64,000 nt of DNA from Flavobacteriales bacterium (GTDB lineage: Bacteria > Bacteroidota > Bacteroidia > Flavobacteriales_F > PHOS-HE28): the NCBI GenBank assembly GCA_016710965.1, contig JADJTW010000003.1, forward strand, positions 186,001 through 250,000, written 5' to 3'. A program made the position numbers and the translations under genes. Positions within the stretch are counted from its first letter, which is position 1. Every line of letters begins with the position of its first letter. The notes under the pieces are model-generated. The model was not told the DNA's origin, made no database searches, and saw nothing but the letters and a program-made list of their open reading frames with translations. Of this stretch, positions 16,389-25,086 are shown piece after piece.

Positions 16389-17405
16389 ATGAGGTTGAGA
16401 AGAAGGGTGCCGCTCTATGCAGTCGCTGTCTCCTGGGTGGTTGGTGTGGCCGGTACGGTTCTTTGGATGGGACCTGCGCGCAGCCATCCGCGCGTGGCGG
16501 TAAAAGAGCAGGTGCCCGCGCCCAAGGTCGATTGCGGCCATAGTGTGCAACGGCTGGCCGGCTTCGGCCATGTGCGCCCCATGCTCTCCGTCGAAGCCAC
16601 CTGCGAAGCAGTACGCTTCGCTGATCTGAGGACCGAGCTGTCCGCTCATCTGCTGGCTGCACAGTCGACCAGCAGGGTCAAGCGCGCCAGCATCTATGTG
16701 CGCGACCTGGAAAGCGATGAATGGCTTGCCATCAATGGTCTTGAGCGCTTCGATCCCGGAAGCCTCATGAAAGTGCCCACCATGCTCACCATGCTCATGA
16801 TGGCCGAGCAGGACCCTGCCCTCTTTGCGCACCGCTTCCGCATGGACCTGCTCATGGAGTTCCCCAACCAGCAATTCCCGCCCACGCAGGAATTGGAGGA
16901 TGGAAAGGAGTACACGCTCGGCGAGCTGCTTCAAGCCTCCATCGGGCGTTCGAGCAATCGCGCGGAGGCGCTCATGCTGCGGCACGCTGGTGCCGAGAAC
17001 TACCGCAAGCTGCTGCTCACCATCGGGCTCCCCGATTTCGTCGCCGCAGCGCGCACCTATCCCATCACCGCACCGGAATACGCCCAGTTCTTCAAGGCCC
17101 TGTACAATGCTTCGGTGCTGAGCCCGCGCAACGCCGACCTGGCCTTGGGCCTGCTGGTCCATTCCGATTTCGATAAAGGCCTGCGCAAAGGGATCCCCGC
17201 CGGGATCGAAGTAGCCAGCAAGTTCGGTGAGACCGGCAATGAAGGCGACCGCCAGCTGCACGAAGCCGCCATCGTGTACGCTCAGGGCCATCCGTACCTG
17301 ATCGTTGTGATGACCAATGGGCGAACCGCAGAGCCCTTGGCCGAATTCCTCGGCACCACCGCCGGTATCGTCCACGCCTTCATGACCGGGAAGCGCCCCG
17401 CCTGA
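16389..17405 (+). CDS. Beta-lactamase-like serine hydrolase (penicillin-binding fold), membrane-anchored
   Basis: A 338-residue exported hydrolase with the class A beta-lactamase/DD-peptidase fold. A basic N-terminus and one hydrophobic helix (VPLYAVAVSWVVGVAGTVLWMG) anchor or export it. The active-site triad motifs are present: SxxK as SLMK (Ser125, Lys128), SxN as SSN (188-190), and a KTG-type motif as KFGE (278-281). The glutamate of the class A omega loop cannot be assigned with confidence, so a peptidase or an esterase role is as likely as antibiotic hydrolysis. It lies 117 bp after uvrB, with a possible -7 box TAGATTGC at 16355-16362. Confidence 0.8.
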   Translation: MRLRRRVPLYAVAVSWVVGVAGTVLWMGPARSHPRVAVKEQVPAPKVDCGHSVQRLAGFGHVRPMLSVEATCEAVRFADLRTELSAHLLAAQSTSRVKRASIYVRDLESDEWLAINGLERFDPGSLMKVPTMLTMLMMAEQDPALFAHRFRMDLLMEFPNQQFPPTQELEDGKEYTLGELLQASIGRSSNRAEALMLRHAGAENYRKLLLTIGLPDFVAAARTYPITAPEYAQFFKALYNASVLSPRNADLALGLLVHSDFDKGLRKGIPAGIEVASKFGETGNEGDRQLHEAAIVYAQGHPYLIVVMTNGRTAEPLAEFLGTTAGIVHAFMTGKRPA

Positions 17406-17525
17406 AGCTTGGGATCACCAGCTTGGCCGAGGTTGTGGATACTTCGTTGGCCTTCCGTTCGCCGTTGGCGGATCATTCAACGGTCCGTCGTTGTTTATTT
17501 GCCAAGAACCCCTCACGCAAGAACC

Positions 17526-19088
17526 ATGAACCTTCGTTACGCCCCTATCGCATCAGCCTTGCTCCTGGCCCAGTTGGCAAGCGCCCAAGTCTCCTTCGGC
17601 GGCGAGCCGTATGGCCGCGCCAAATCGCATCTGCTCCCCGATGCCTCTCTGGCAGTGATGCCGCTTGTGGACGCTCAAGCCTTGATGGCCGAGGATGAAG
17701 CGCGCATTGCACAGGGGATCAAAGGTCCCTGGCGCTTCGGCTACAACCACATGGTCGACTTCACGCTGGAGAACAGCGGCACATGGCACACATTGCCCAA
17801 CGGCGACGGTGTGTGGCGCCTCGCCATCGAGTGCCCCGGCGCATTCAGCATCAACTTCGAATTCAACGATTACGTGGTGCCGGAAGGCGCCCAGGTCTTC
17901 GTTTACAACGAGAACGAGACCATCGGTTCCTTCACCGCCGAAAGCAATCCAGGCCATACGGAACTGGGCGTGACACAGGTACCGGGCGATCGCATCACCA
18001 TCGAGTACATCGAACCGGCCAACGTGCGCGGGCAAGGACGCTTGCGCATCGGACAGGTGACCCATGCGTACCGCGACCTATTCAAGCAGCAGAAGGGCTT
18101 CGGTGATAGCGGCTCGTGCAACAACAACGTCAACTGCCCCGAGGGCGATCCCTGGGACAATCAGATCCGCAGCGTTGCCATGATCACCGTTGGAGGACAA
18201 GGCATCTGCACCGGCCAGCTCATCAATAACTGCTTGAACAACGGCACGCCCTATTTCCTTACGGCCAACCACTGCCTCGGTGGCAACAATACCTGGGTCT
18301 TCCGTTTCAACTGGAACAGCCCCACCTGCACGCCCACCACCAACGGCCCTACGAACCAAACCGTGAGCGGCAGCACGCTGAAGACCAGCAGCCAGAACAG
18401 CGATATGGCCTTGCTACAGCTCAACAGCACACCTCCTGCCAGCTACAATGTGTTCTACACCGGCTGGGATAAGACCGACACCCCGCCTACCGCCAGCACC
18501 TGCATCCACCACCCCAGCGGCGATATCAAGAAGATCAGTTTCGATAACAACCCCGCCACCGCCACTACGGTGACTATCGGCTACACGGCTCAGGTATGGC
18601 GCATTGCCAACTGGGAAGACGGCACCACCGAAGGCGGCTCTTCGGGCAGTGGATTGTGGAACCAGAACGGCCTGCTCATCGGCCAGCTTTTCGGAGGCCA
18701 GGCCTCGTGCAGCAACAACATCAACGATTATTTCGGCCGCTTCGGTGTCAGCTACCCGCTGCTGACCACCTGGCTCGGCAGCTGCGGCAACACGCTCCAA
18801 GGCTATCCGCTGAACACGAGCGTTGGGACAGTGGCTGATCTGACCGAACTGACCATGGCACCGAACCCTACCACGGGGTCCATCACAGTAGCGCTGCCCA
18901 GTGCCATGCGCAACGGCGGCCGGGTGCTCCTGCATGATGCCCTGGGCCAATTGGTGTACAGCAGCACGCTTCGCTCGGGCACGGATCGCCTCGTGGTGGA
19001 CCTCAGCGGCCGCACCGAAGGGATCTACCTGCTCGAGGCCATCGCTGATGGATACCACAAGGTCGAACGCGTGGTCCTCACGCGTTGA
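17526..19088 (+). CDS. T9SS-secreted trypsin-like serine endopeptidase (lysyl endopeptidase-like)
   Basis: Extracellular serine protease of the chymotrypsin fold, 520 residues. A signal peptide (MNLRYAPIASALLLAQLASAQ) is followed by a propeptide/beta-rich N-terminal domain (about residues 60-185, with GPWRFGYNH, NSGTWHTLPNGDGVWRL, ECPGAFSIN). The catalytic domain has the triad His249 in FLTANHC, Asp293 in NSDMALLQL and Ser about 373 in GGSSGSGLWN, resembling Achromobacter lysyl endopeptidase; multiple cysteines fit disulfides. The last ~75 residues (MAPNPTTGSITVALPS...KVERVVLTR) form a T9SS type A sorting domain. I chose ATG 17526 because it begins the signal peptide. A strong terminator follows. 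Cleavage specificity is not proven. Confidence 0.87.
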   Translation: MNLRYAPIASALLLAQLASAQVSFGGEPYGRAKSHLLPDASLAVMPLVDAQALMAEDEARIAQGIKGPWRFGYNHMVDFTLENSGTWHTLPNGDGVWRLAIECPGAFSINFEFNDYVVPEGAQVFVYNENETIGSFTAESNPGHTELGVTQVPGDRITIEYIEPANVRGQGRLRIGQVTHAYRDLFKQQKGFGDSGSCNNNVNCPEGDPWDNQIRSVAMITVGGQGICTGQLINNCLNNGTPYFLTANHCLGGNNTWVFRFNWNSPTCTPTTNGPTNQTVSGSTLKTSSQNSDMALLQLNSTPPASYNVFYTGWDKTDTPPTASTCIHHPSGDIKKISFDNNPATATTVTIGYTAQVWRIANWEDGTTEGGSSGSGLWNQNGLLIGQLFGGQASCSNNINDYFGRFGVSYPLLTTWLGSCGNTLQGYPLNTSVGTVADLTELTMAPNPTTGSITVALPSAMRNGGRVLLHDALGQLVYSSTLRSGTDRLVVDLSGRTEGIYLLEAIADGYHKVERVVLTR

Positions 19089-19108
19089 TCGCGCTCAACC
19101 ATGTTTGC

Positions 19109-19140
19109 AAAGACCGCTGGCAGCCCGCCAGCGGTCTTTT
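19109..19140 (+). terminator. Rho-independent terminator after the first protease gene
   Basis: A 13-bp stem AAAGACCGCTGGC/GCCAGCGGTCTTT (19109-19121 with 19127-19139) with a 5-nt loop and a T-rich end. It separates the two protease genes and shows that an ATG at 19101 cannot be the start of the second one. Confidence 0.85.
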
Positions 19141-19184
19141 GCTACATGGCAGCCGTCTATCTTCACACGGTCAAAAAGCCACCC

Positions 19185-21428
19185 ATGAGCGGATCGCTAC
19201 GCCACCTCCTACTAGCCACCTTCCTTCCCGCATCCATCCTCGCATCGGCCCAGATCTCTTTCGGCGGAAGGCCGCTCGGGCTGATCCCTGGAGGACCGTA
19301 TTTGCCGGAGCCTGCATCGATCTCCTTGCCCGAAGTGAATGCGGCCCAGTTGAAGGCAGAGGATGAAGAACGCGTCGCGCAAGGCATCAAGGCGCCGTGG
19401 CGCTTCGGGTACAACCATGAAGTGGATCTCGGCACGGGCAACAGCGGCACTTGGCATACACTCCGCAACGGCGATCGCGTCTGGCGGCTGAGCGTGGAAT
19501 GCCCCGGTGCTTTCAGCATCAATTTCCGCTTTGACCAGTATGCGGTGCCAACAGGCGCCCGCGTCTTCGTGTACAATGATCTTGGCGATGTGCTCGGAGC
19601 GTACACGGCTCAGAGCGCTGCAGGTCGCAGCCGCATGGGCGTGCAGCATATCCGTGGGTCCCGCATGACCATCGAATACCATGAGCCCGCGAGCGTTTCC
19701 GGTCAGGGCGCTTTGCACATCGACCGCATCACGCACGGATACCGGGATGTGTTCAACATGCTCAAGGATTTCGGCGAAAGCGGCTCGTGCAATATCAACG
19801 TCATCTGCCCTGAAGGCGATGACTGGCGCGACCAGATCCGCAGCGTGGCCATGATCACCACCGGGGGCAGCGGCTTCTGCACCGGCACCATGCTCAACAA
19901 TTGCGCATTGGACAGCACGCCTTACTTCCTCACCGCCAACCACTGCCTGGGACCCGACGTAGCCGACTGGGTCTTCCTGTGGAACTGGGACAGCCCTGTT
20001 TGCGATCCCACGGAGAATGCGCCCATGAACGAATCGGTGAGCGGCTGCACGCTGCTTACCAGCAACGTGGGCACCGACATGGCCTTCCTGGAATTGAGCT
20101 CGATTCCGCCTGACTCCTTCAACGTGTTCTGGAGCGGTTGGGACAAGAGCGGCAATTTCCCCGACAGCGTTTGCGGGATCCATCACCCGCGCGGCGACAT
20201 CAAGAAGATCAGTCGGAGCTTCAGCACCATCCAACAGGACAATATCGATGTGGGCAATGGAGCTGCGGATTGCTGGCAGGTGACCGTATGGGATGAAGGC
20301 ACTACGGAACCGGGTTCCTCGGGGAGCGGGCTCTGGAACGCTGGCCATCTGCTCATCGGCCAGCTTTATGGCGGCCAGGCTGCCTGCGGCAACAGCGTGA
20401 ACGATTACTACGGGCGGTTCGATGTCAGCTTCCCCTTCCTGGAGCAGTGGTTGGGCACCTGCGGCGATTCGCTCGGAGGACTCGGCGATACCACCTTCAT
20501 TGAAGAACCCATCCACTTCGACGCGGCGGTGACGAGCATCATCGGGGTGCCGGAACTCGTTTGCGGAGCGGGCGAGATCGCTCCGGGCATCACCTTGAAG
20601 AACAATGGCGATGTGGTGCTGACCGCCATCACCGTGACATACGGTCTTGCGGGCGGAACGACCTACGTGTACGATTGGACCGGCTCGTTGCAACCCGGCC
20701 AGACCGTGAACCTGAACCTTCCGCCGATCCCCGTAACCGCAGGCACCCACACCCTGGAGGTAAGCAGCAGCGCGCCCAACGGCAACATGGACCAAGTAGA
20801 GACCAACGACCTGTGGAGCTACACCTTCACGGTGAGCAATCCGCAGGGCAACATCGCACTCCTGCTCACCCTGGACAATTACGGCAGCGATGTCACCTGG
20901 ACATTGGAGACTGACATAGGCACGTTGCTCTACGGAGGCGGACCCTACGAGGATTTCGAGCCGGGCTTGGTCGATACGATCACCTGGTGCCTCACCAACG
21001 GCTGCTACATCTTCACCATCTACGACGCCTTCGGCGATGGAATCTGCTGCGCCGAGGGAAATGGCGGCTATGAGATCATGAACATGGCCAATAGCACCAT
21101 CATCACGTCGAGCAACGGCGTGTACCTGGATGAGAACGTGAGCGAGTTCTGCGTGACGGTGGTGGGCACTGAAGAGATCGCGGCGGGTGGCATGCAAGTG
21201 TACCCCAACCCCACCGAAGGCCTGCTGCACGTGCGCTTCAACGATCTCAGCCAGGTGGAAGCGATCGACCTGTTCGACGCCATGGGCCGTGCAGTGCTAC
21301 GGACTGGAGGGCTCAACGGCCGAACCTCGCTGTCGCTGGACATGCATGGCCTCGCAGCCGGATCGTACACGCTCGTTGCACTGGTACAGGGGATGCGCGT
21401 AGCCCAGCGCGTTGTACTACAGCCGTAG
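19185..21428 (+). CDS. T9SS-secreted serine endopeptidase, paralog with CARDB-like domain
   Basis: Paralog of the preceding protease gene, 747 residues. The same order is seen: signal peptide MSGSLRHLLLATFLPASILASAQ, propeptide (EDEERVAQGIKAPWRFGYNHEVDLGTGNSGTWHTL), catalytic domain with His in FLTANHCLG, Asp in GTDMAFLEL and Ser in EPGSSGSGLWN. It is longer because of an inserted beta domain of CARDB type (LVCGAGEIAPGITLKNNGDVVLT...HTLEVSSSAPNGNMDQVETNDLW) and a cysteine-containing module with YDAFGDGICCAEGNGGYEI before the T9SS type A sorting domain (MQVYPNPTEGLLHVRF...VVLQP). The start lies after the terminator at 19109-19140, so it has its own promoter; TATCTTCA at 19158-19165 is a possible -7 box. 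Confidence 0.87.
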   Translation: MSGSLRHLLLATFLPASILASAQISFGGRPLGLIPGGPYLPEPASISLPEVNAAQLKAEDEERVAQGIKAPWRFGYNHEVDLGTGNSGTWHTLRNGDRVWRLSVECPGAFSINFRFDQYAVPTGARVFVYNDLGDVLGAYTAQSAAGRSRMGVQHIRGSRMTIEYHEPASVSGQGALHIDRITHGYRDVFNMLKDFGESGSCNINVICPEGDDWRDQIRSVAMITTGGSGFCTGTMLNNCALDSTPYFLTANHCLGPDVADWVFLWNWDSPVCDPTENAPMNESVSGCTLLTSNVGTDMAFLELSSIPPDSFNVFWSGWDKSGNFPDSVCGIHHPRGDIKKISRSFSTIQQDNIDVGNGAADCWQVTVWDEGTTEPGSSGSGLWNAGHLLIGQLYGGQAACGNSVNDYYGRFDVSFPFLEQWLGTCGDSLGGLGDTTFIEEPIHFDAAVTSIIGVPELVCGAGEIAPGITLKNNGDVVLTAITVTYGLAGGTTYVYDWTGSLQPGQTVNLNLPPIPVTAGTHTLEVSSSAPNGNMDQVETNDLWSYTFTVSNPQGNIALLLTLDNYGSDVTWTLETDIGTLLYGGGPYEDFEPGLVDTITWCLTNGCYIFTIYDAFGDGICCAEGNGGYEIMNMANSTIITSSNGVYLDENVSEFCVTVVGTEEIAAGGMQVYPNPTEGLLHVRFNDLSQVEAIDLFDAMGRAVLRTGGLNGRTSLSLDMHGLAAGSYTLVALVQGMRVAQRVVLQP

Positions 21429-21430
21429 AC

Positions 21431-22054
21431 TCAATAAGTGATGGCGTAGTACACCAGCTTCATGTACTCGTTGTTCACCATGAGCATGCCGTCCTCGCTC
21501 TGCCACCAGCGCGCGGCGCTGTAGCGGTGCGAATACGCGGCGCGCACGCGTACCACGATCCCGACCGGCTCCAATGTTTCGCGGAAGACGTTTCCTACGC
21601 GCCTCGTATGGAACTCGGTGGTGACGACGACCACCGTATCGTATCCGCGAGCGAGCGCCTGATCACGAACTGCGAAGGCTTCCTCGCGCGTGCTGGTCCC
21701 GATCTCCAGCAGCTCGGCCCGGTCCGGCGGCAGGCCTGCAAGGACCGCTGCGTTGCGGCACACGGCAGCCTCGGTCCGATGGACGCCGTTGATACGCAAC
21801 ACCTCAGGCATCACTCCACCTGTGAAGATGACGACCGGTGCTGTACCCTCGCGGTACAAGGTCTCCGCCGCGATGGCACGTTCGAGCGCAGCGCCGCCCA
21901 GGACATACATGGCGTCGCCATGGCATGGAGCATCGGCACGGATGAGGAACCCACCGAAGGCGCGGAGGATGGGGGCTCGGCACCACCAGAGCACCACGGC
22001 GAGCACAAGGCCAGCGATGATCCAGGCAAGGCGTCGTCCGGAGAAGAGCGTCAT
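21431..22054 (-). CDS. YdcF/SanA-like membrane protein (DUF218)
   Basis: Single-pass inner-membrane protein of the DUF218 family (SanA, ElyC, YdcF), linked in other bacteria to envelope polymer metabolism. After one N-terminal helix (LAWIIAGLVLAVVLWW) the domain shows GDAMYVLGGAALERAIAAETLYREG, VVIFTGGVMPEVLRINGV, the acidic loop ELLEIGTSTREEAFAVRDQ and TVVVVTTEFHTRRVGNVFRETL. These match the family in order. The 207-residue start at 22054 begins just before the helix; the longer frame to 22168 adds residues with no support. It lies 41 bp after the vWA gene and probably shares its transcript, and it is convergent with the protease gene (2 bp gap). Confidence 0.82.
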   Translation of the reverse strand: MTLFSGRRLAWIIAGLVLAVVLWWCRAPILRAFGGFLIRADAPCHGDAMYVLGGAALERAIAAETLYREGTAPVVIFTGGVMPEVLRINGVHRTEAAVCRNAAVLAGLPPDRAELLEIGTSTREEAFAVRDQALARGYDTVVVVTTEFHTRRVGNVFRETLEPVGIVVRVRAAYSHRYSAARWWQSEDGMLMVNNEYMKLVYYAITY

Positions 22055-22095
22055 GGTTGGGGGGCCCGCAAGGCGGTGGCACAAGGTAGAAGCCG

Positions 22096-24183
22096 TCAGT
22101 ACGAACCATTGCGACGGCGCAGCACCCATTCCACAGCAAGCAGGCCCAATAGCACGAAGAAGATCCAACGCAGGGTGATGAGGTCGGTGAATTGCGCGTG
22201 CGCGTACGATCGTGCGACGATGGCACGCTCGGCACGTATGGCCGCACCGATGGCGGCGATGCTGTCAGCGGGCACCATTCTGCCGTTGGTGCGTGCCGCC
22301 ATGTCAGCCAAGAGCGCATGGTCGGCAACCGTGCTCAGTCGTTCGATGAAGAGCTCGCGCACCACGAGGTCTCCCTTGGCGGTGGAACGCTCGCCTTTGG
22401 CTACGGCGGTAGCCTCCCAGGTGTAGCGCCCGGGCGGCAATTTCCCGGCATCGAGCCTGTATGCGGCGCTGGCCGCCCGGAACAGGTAGGGGAACTCGCG
22501 ACCCTGCTCATCCTTCAGACGGATGTTCACTTCCGCGTCGGTGATGGGCTGGTAGGCCGCATCGTAAAGCTCCGCGTTGATAAGGACAGGTTCATTGCTT
22601 GTGAACACCGGCAGATGGTCCACGCGGAAGCGCTTCTTGTCGGCCTTGAGCGCGAGGAACTGCACGAGGCGATGCACCAGCCGGTCGAATCGCTCGGTGG
22701 ACCCATTCAATCTGTGGTCGGCTATGCGCCATCGCCAGATGCCTTCGCCGCAGATGGCGGCCATGCGTCGCTCGTTCTGCTGGGTGAGGGCGATGAGCGG
22801 ATAGTTGGTGCGCACCACACCAACGCGCTGCGTGGCAAGCGCCTCGGCGGAGCGGGCCAATTCATACTGCCCGAAGGGGACTTGCAATGGAGGGAATCGT
22901 TCCATTGCGCGGAACAGGTCCGCGTCGACTACGTATGCAGCGAACTGCATATTGGGCGATGCCTGCGCATCGGTGATGGCGCCCGAGGTGGTGCCGCTGG
23001 CACGCACGCCCACGCCGAGCTTGTTGAATGCAGCCGCATCCGTAGCCCCACCGATCACGGCCAGGAGCGGAATGCCCTTGGCTTCGGCGCGTTGCAGCAG
23101 CGCGGCGATCGGCAGGCGCACGGATGGCAATTGGTGGAGCACGATGAGGTCGTAGTCCTCAACGGCACCGGTGAAGTCCGCAGCGAAGGCCAGGTCGGTC
23201 TCGTAGCCTTCCAGCCCATCGAGCGCCAGCCTGAGCGAGCCCAGGTCGGGATGCGGTGCGGCGCCCAGCAGTAACACCTTCTGACTGTCATCAAGGACGT
23301 CGATGAAGATCTCCTGGGCGTTGTTGAGCACGGTGTGCTCGCCTTCCACCGGTACCACGCTGACGGTGTAGCGCTGTGTGCCGGCGGTTTCCGCCTTGAT
23401 GGAGAAGGCGAACTCGTGCAGCCATGGATCCCCGGCAGCGCTCATCTCCTGCGAAGCGAGCTCGCGGCCACCATGCTTGACTACAATGCGCGACCGCACG
23501 CCTTTCAGGTGATGGGCCGCTACGCGCGCGAGCAGCGGGAATTCGTTCCCGAGGAAGCAGATGCGATTGTGCTCCACTCCTTTGAGCACCAGATCCGGTC
23601 GTACAGTGGTATCACCCAGAGCGATGGTGTACACGGGCACACCAAGCCGCGCCACATCGAGGCGTGGATCGCGGCCCCGGTTGATGATGCCGTCCCCATC
23701 GATGATCAAGGCGCCCAGGTCGGCACCAGTGAACCGGTCATACACTTCGCGCAAGGCCTGCCCCATATCGGTGAAGCCATCCTGCTGGTCGAACGAAAGC
23801 CCATCGCGAACGTGGTCCCCGTATGTGAAGGAGCGGACTTGATAGTCGTTGCTGAGCGAGGCAGCGAGCTCCTGCATGGCCGCAGCGTGGATCGATCGCA
23901 GCCTCGTACTGTCGCCAGTGGCAAGCAGGGAGGAGGAGCCGTCATGCAAGAGCACCACCACCGGCTTGCGCACCTCGCGCACCAGATGGCGAACCATGGG
24001 CTCCAAGAGGAAGAAGGCGATGAGCGCGATCGCGCATGCACGCATGATCGCGAGCAGGAGGGCGAGTCGTGGTGCGAATCCGTCCGCTCCTTTCTTGCGC
24101 CGGTACAAGAACCACGCGAGGAGCACGCCGAGCGCCAGGCACAAAGGTGCCAGCCAAAGAGAGTGCGCGGTGGTGAAGGTCAT
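22096..24183 (-). CDS. vWA-domain membrane protein (BatA/DUF4159-like)
   Basis: Large membrane protein of 695 residues with two N-terminal helices (LWLAPLCLALGVLLAWFLY; LALLLAIMRACAIALIAFFLLEP) and one near the C-terminus (LRWIFFVLLGLLAVEWVL). In between lies a von Willebrand factor A-like region with KPVVVLLHDGSSSLL (MIDAS-like DGSSS) and ALIIDGDGIINRGRDPRL. A glutamine amidotransferase-like segment then follows (KVLLLGAAPHPDLGSLRLALDGLEGYE). This plan is typical of BatA/YfbK-like proteins in Bacteroidota. The exact role (envelope integrity is likely) is unknown. ATG 24183 gives a good N-terminus and overlaps a short upstream reading frame (ATGA). Confidence 0.72.
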   Translation of the reverse strand: MTFTTAHSLWLAPLCLALGVLLAWFLYRRKKGADGFAPRLALLLAIMRACAIALIAFFLLEPMVRHLVREVRKPVVVLLHDGSSSLLATGDSTRLRSIHAAAMQELAASLSNDYQVRSFTYGDHVRDGLSFDQQDGFTDMGQALREVYDRFTGADLGALIIDGDGIINRGRDPRLDVARLGVPVYTIALGDTTVRPDLVLKGVEHNRICFLGNEFPLLARVAAHHLKGVRSRIVVKHGGRELASQEMSAAGDPWLHEFAFSIKAETAGTQRYTVSVVPVEGEHTVLNNAQEIFIDVLDDSQKVLLLGAAPHPDLGSLRLALDGLEGYETDLAFAADFTGAVEDYDLIVLHQLPSVRLPIAALLQRAEAKGIPLLAVIGGATDAAAFNKLGVGVRASGTTSGAITDAQASPNMQFAAYVVDADLFRAMERFPPLQVPFGQYELARSAEALATQRVGVVRTNYPLIALTQQNERRMAAICGEGIWRWRIADHRLNGSTERFDRLVHRLVQFLALKADKKRFRVDHLPVFTSNEPVLINAELYDAAYQPITDAEVNIRLKDEQGREFPYLFRAASAAYRLDAGKLPPGRYTWEATAVAKGERSTAKGDLVVRELFIERLSTVADHALLADMAARTNGRMVPADSIAAIGAAIRAERAIVARSYAHAQFTDLITLRWIFFVLLGLLAVEWVLRRRNGSY

Positions 24184-24284
24184 CGTTCCAGGTGCTGCAG
24201 GGCGGTAAAGGTCTCGTCTATGGGGTGTTGCTGGCGCTCGATTCCGAACCACACGATGCTGCAAGCGCAGTGGCTTCGATCCAC
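24180..24284 (-). CDS. Possible 34-residue reading frame before the vWA gene
   Basis: A short frame starting at GTG 24284 ends in ERQQHPIDETFTALQHLER and overlaps the vWA start codon as ATGA, the coupling style used throughout this genome. It has two cysteines and no membrane segment. Nothing else supports translation, so treat it as a candidate only. Confidence 0.25.
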   Translation of the reverse strand: MDRSHCACSIVWFGIERQQHPIDETFTALQHLER

Positions 24285-24295
24285 CGAAACAACCC

Positions 24296-25045
24296 TCAGG
24301 TGAGCATCCCCCCGCAAACGCTCAAGGTCTGCCCGGTGATATAGGCGCTGAGGTCGCTCCCGAGGAAAACGCACGCGTTGGCCACATCATAGGGTGTTCC
24401 GCCTCGCTTCAAAGGGATGCCTTCGCGCCAACCCTCGACCACCTTCGGGTCAAGGGCGGCGGTCATCTCCGTCTCGATGAAGCCCGGCGCGATGGAGTTG
24501 CTGCGGATGTTGCGGCTGCCGAGCTCCTTGGCAATACTCTTGGTGAAGCCGAGGATGCCCGCCTTGCTCGCCGCATAGTTCGCCTGACCGGCATTGCCTT
24601 GCACACCAACCACGCTGCTCATGTTGATGATGCTGCCGCTGCGTTGCTTGAGCATGGTGCGCAGGACGGCCTTGGTCATGTTGAAGACGCTCTTGAGATT
24701 GGTGTTGATCACCGCATCCCAATCGGCCTCGCTCATGCGCATGAGCAACTGGTCCCTGGTGATGCCCGCGTTGTTCACCAGCACATCCACTCGGCCCCAC
24801 GCTCCCACCACCTTGTCCACTGCGACCTGGGCCTGGTCAAGGCTGCCCGCATCGCTCTGTATGGCCAGCACCTTCCTGCCGGTGCGCAGGATAAGTTCGT
24901 TCGCCAGGGTGTTGGCCTTCTCCGGGCTGCTTACGTAAGTGAATGCCACATCGGCGCCCTCTTCCAGGAAACGTTCGACGATGCCCTTGCCGATACCGCG
25001 TGATCCACCGGTGATGATCGCGACCTTGTCTTGCAGGAGTGCCAT
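24296..25045 (-). CDS. fabG: 3-oxoacyl-[acyl-carrier-protein] reductase
   Basis: NADPH-dependent reduction of 3-oxoacyl-ACP in fatty-acid elongation. The 249-residue short-chain dehydrogenase has the cofactor motif TGGSRGIGKGI near residue 12, NNAG in VDVLVNNAGI (about residue 88), the catalytic tetrad N-S-Y-K with IINMSSVVGVQGNAGQ and YAASKAGILGFTKSI, and the C-terminal FabG signature SDLSAYITGQTLSVCGGML. The start at 25045 follows a -7 box by 4 nt and leaves no N-terminal extension. It lies between sucD and the vWA gene but has its own promoter. Confidence 0.93.
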   Translation of the reverse strand: MALLQDKVAIITGGSRGIGKGIVERFLEEGADVAFTYVSSPEKANTLANELILRTGRKVLAIQSDAGSLDQAQVAVDKVVGAWGRVDVLVNNAGITRDQLLMRMSEADWDAVINTNLKSVFNMTKAVLRTMLKQRSGSIINMSSVVGVQGNAGQANYAASKAGILGFTKSIAKELGSRNIRSNSIAPGFIETEMTAALDPKVVEGWREGIPLKRGGTPYDVANACVFLGSDLSAYITGQTLSVCGGMLT

Positions 25046-25049
25046 GCGG

Positions 25050-25057
25050 CGAAAGTA
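25050..25057 (-). promoter_or_regulatory. -7 promoter element TACTTTCG for fabG
   Basis: TACTTTCG on the minus strand ends 4 nt before the fabG ATG. The identical element with the same 4-nt spacing precedes the zinc-finger gene at 46266. Confidence 0.55.
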
Positions 25058-25086
25058 ACAGCGTGCGCGTTGCAGGGAGCAAGGGA

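Noticed and set aside
15828..17375. A 515-residue minus-strand frame spanning the uvrB end and the hydrolase gene
   Set aside because: Both plus-strand proteins are clearly recognised; the antisense frame shows no conserved motif.
19101..19184. An N-terminal extension of the second protease from ATG 19101
   Set aside because: It passes through a strong terminator and has no signal peptide; the start at 19185 has one.
19212..21230. A 672-residue minus-strand frame opposite the second protease
   Set aside because: Shadow of the protease, which has triad, signal peptide and sorting domain in the plus frame.
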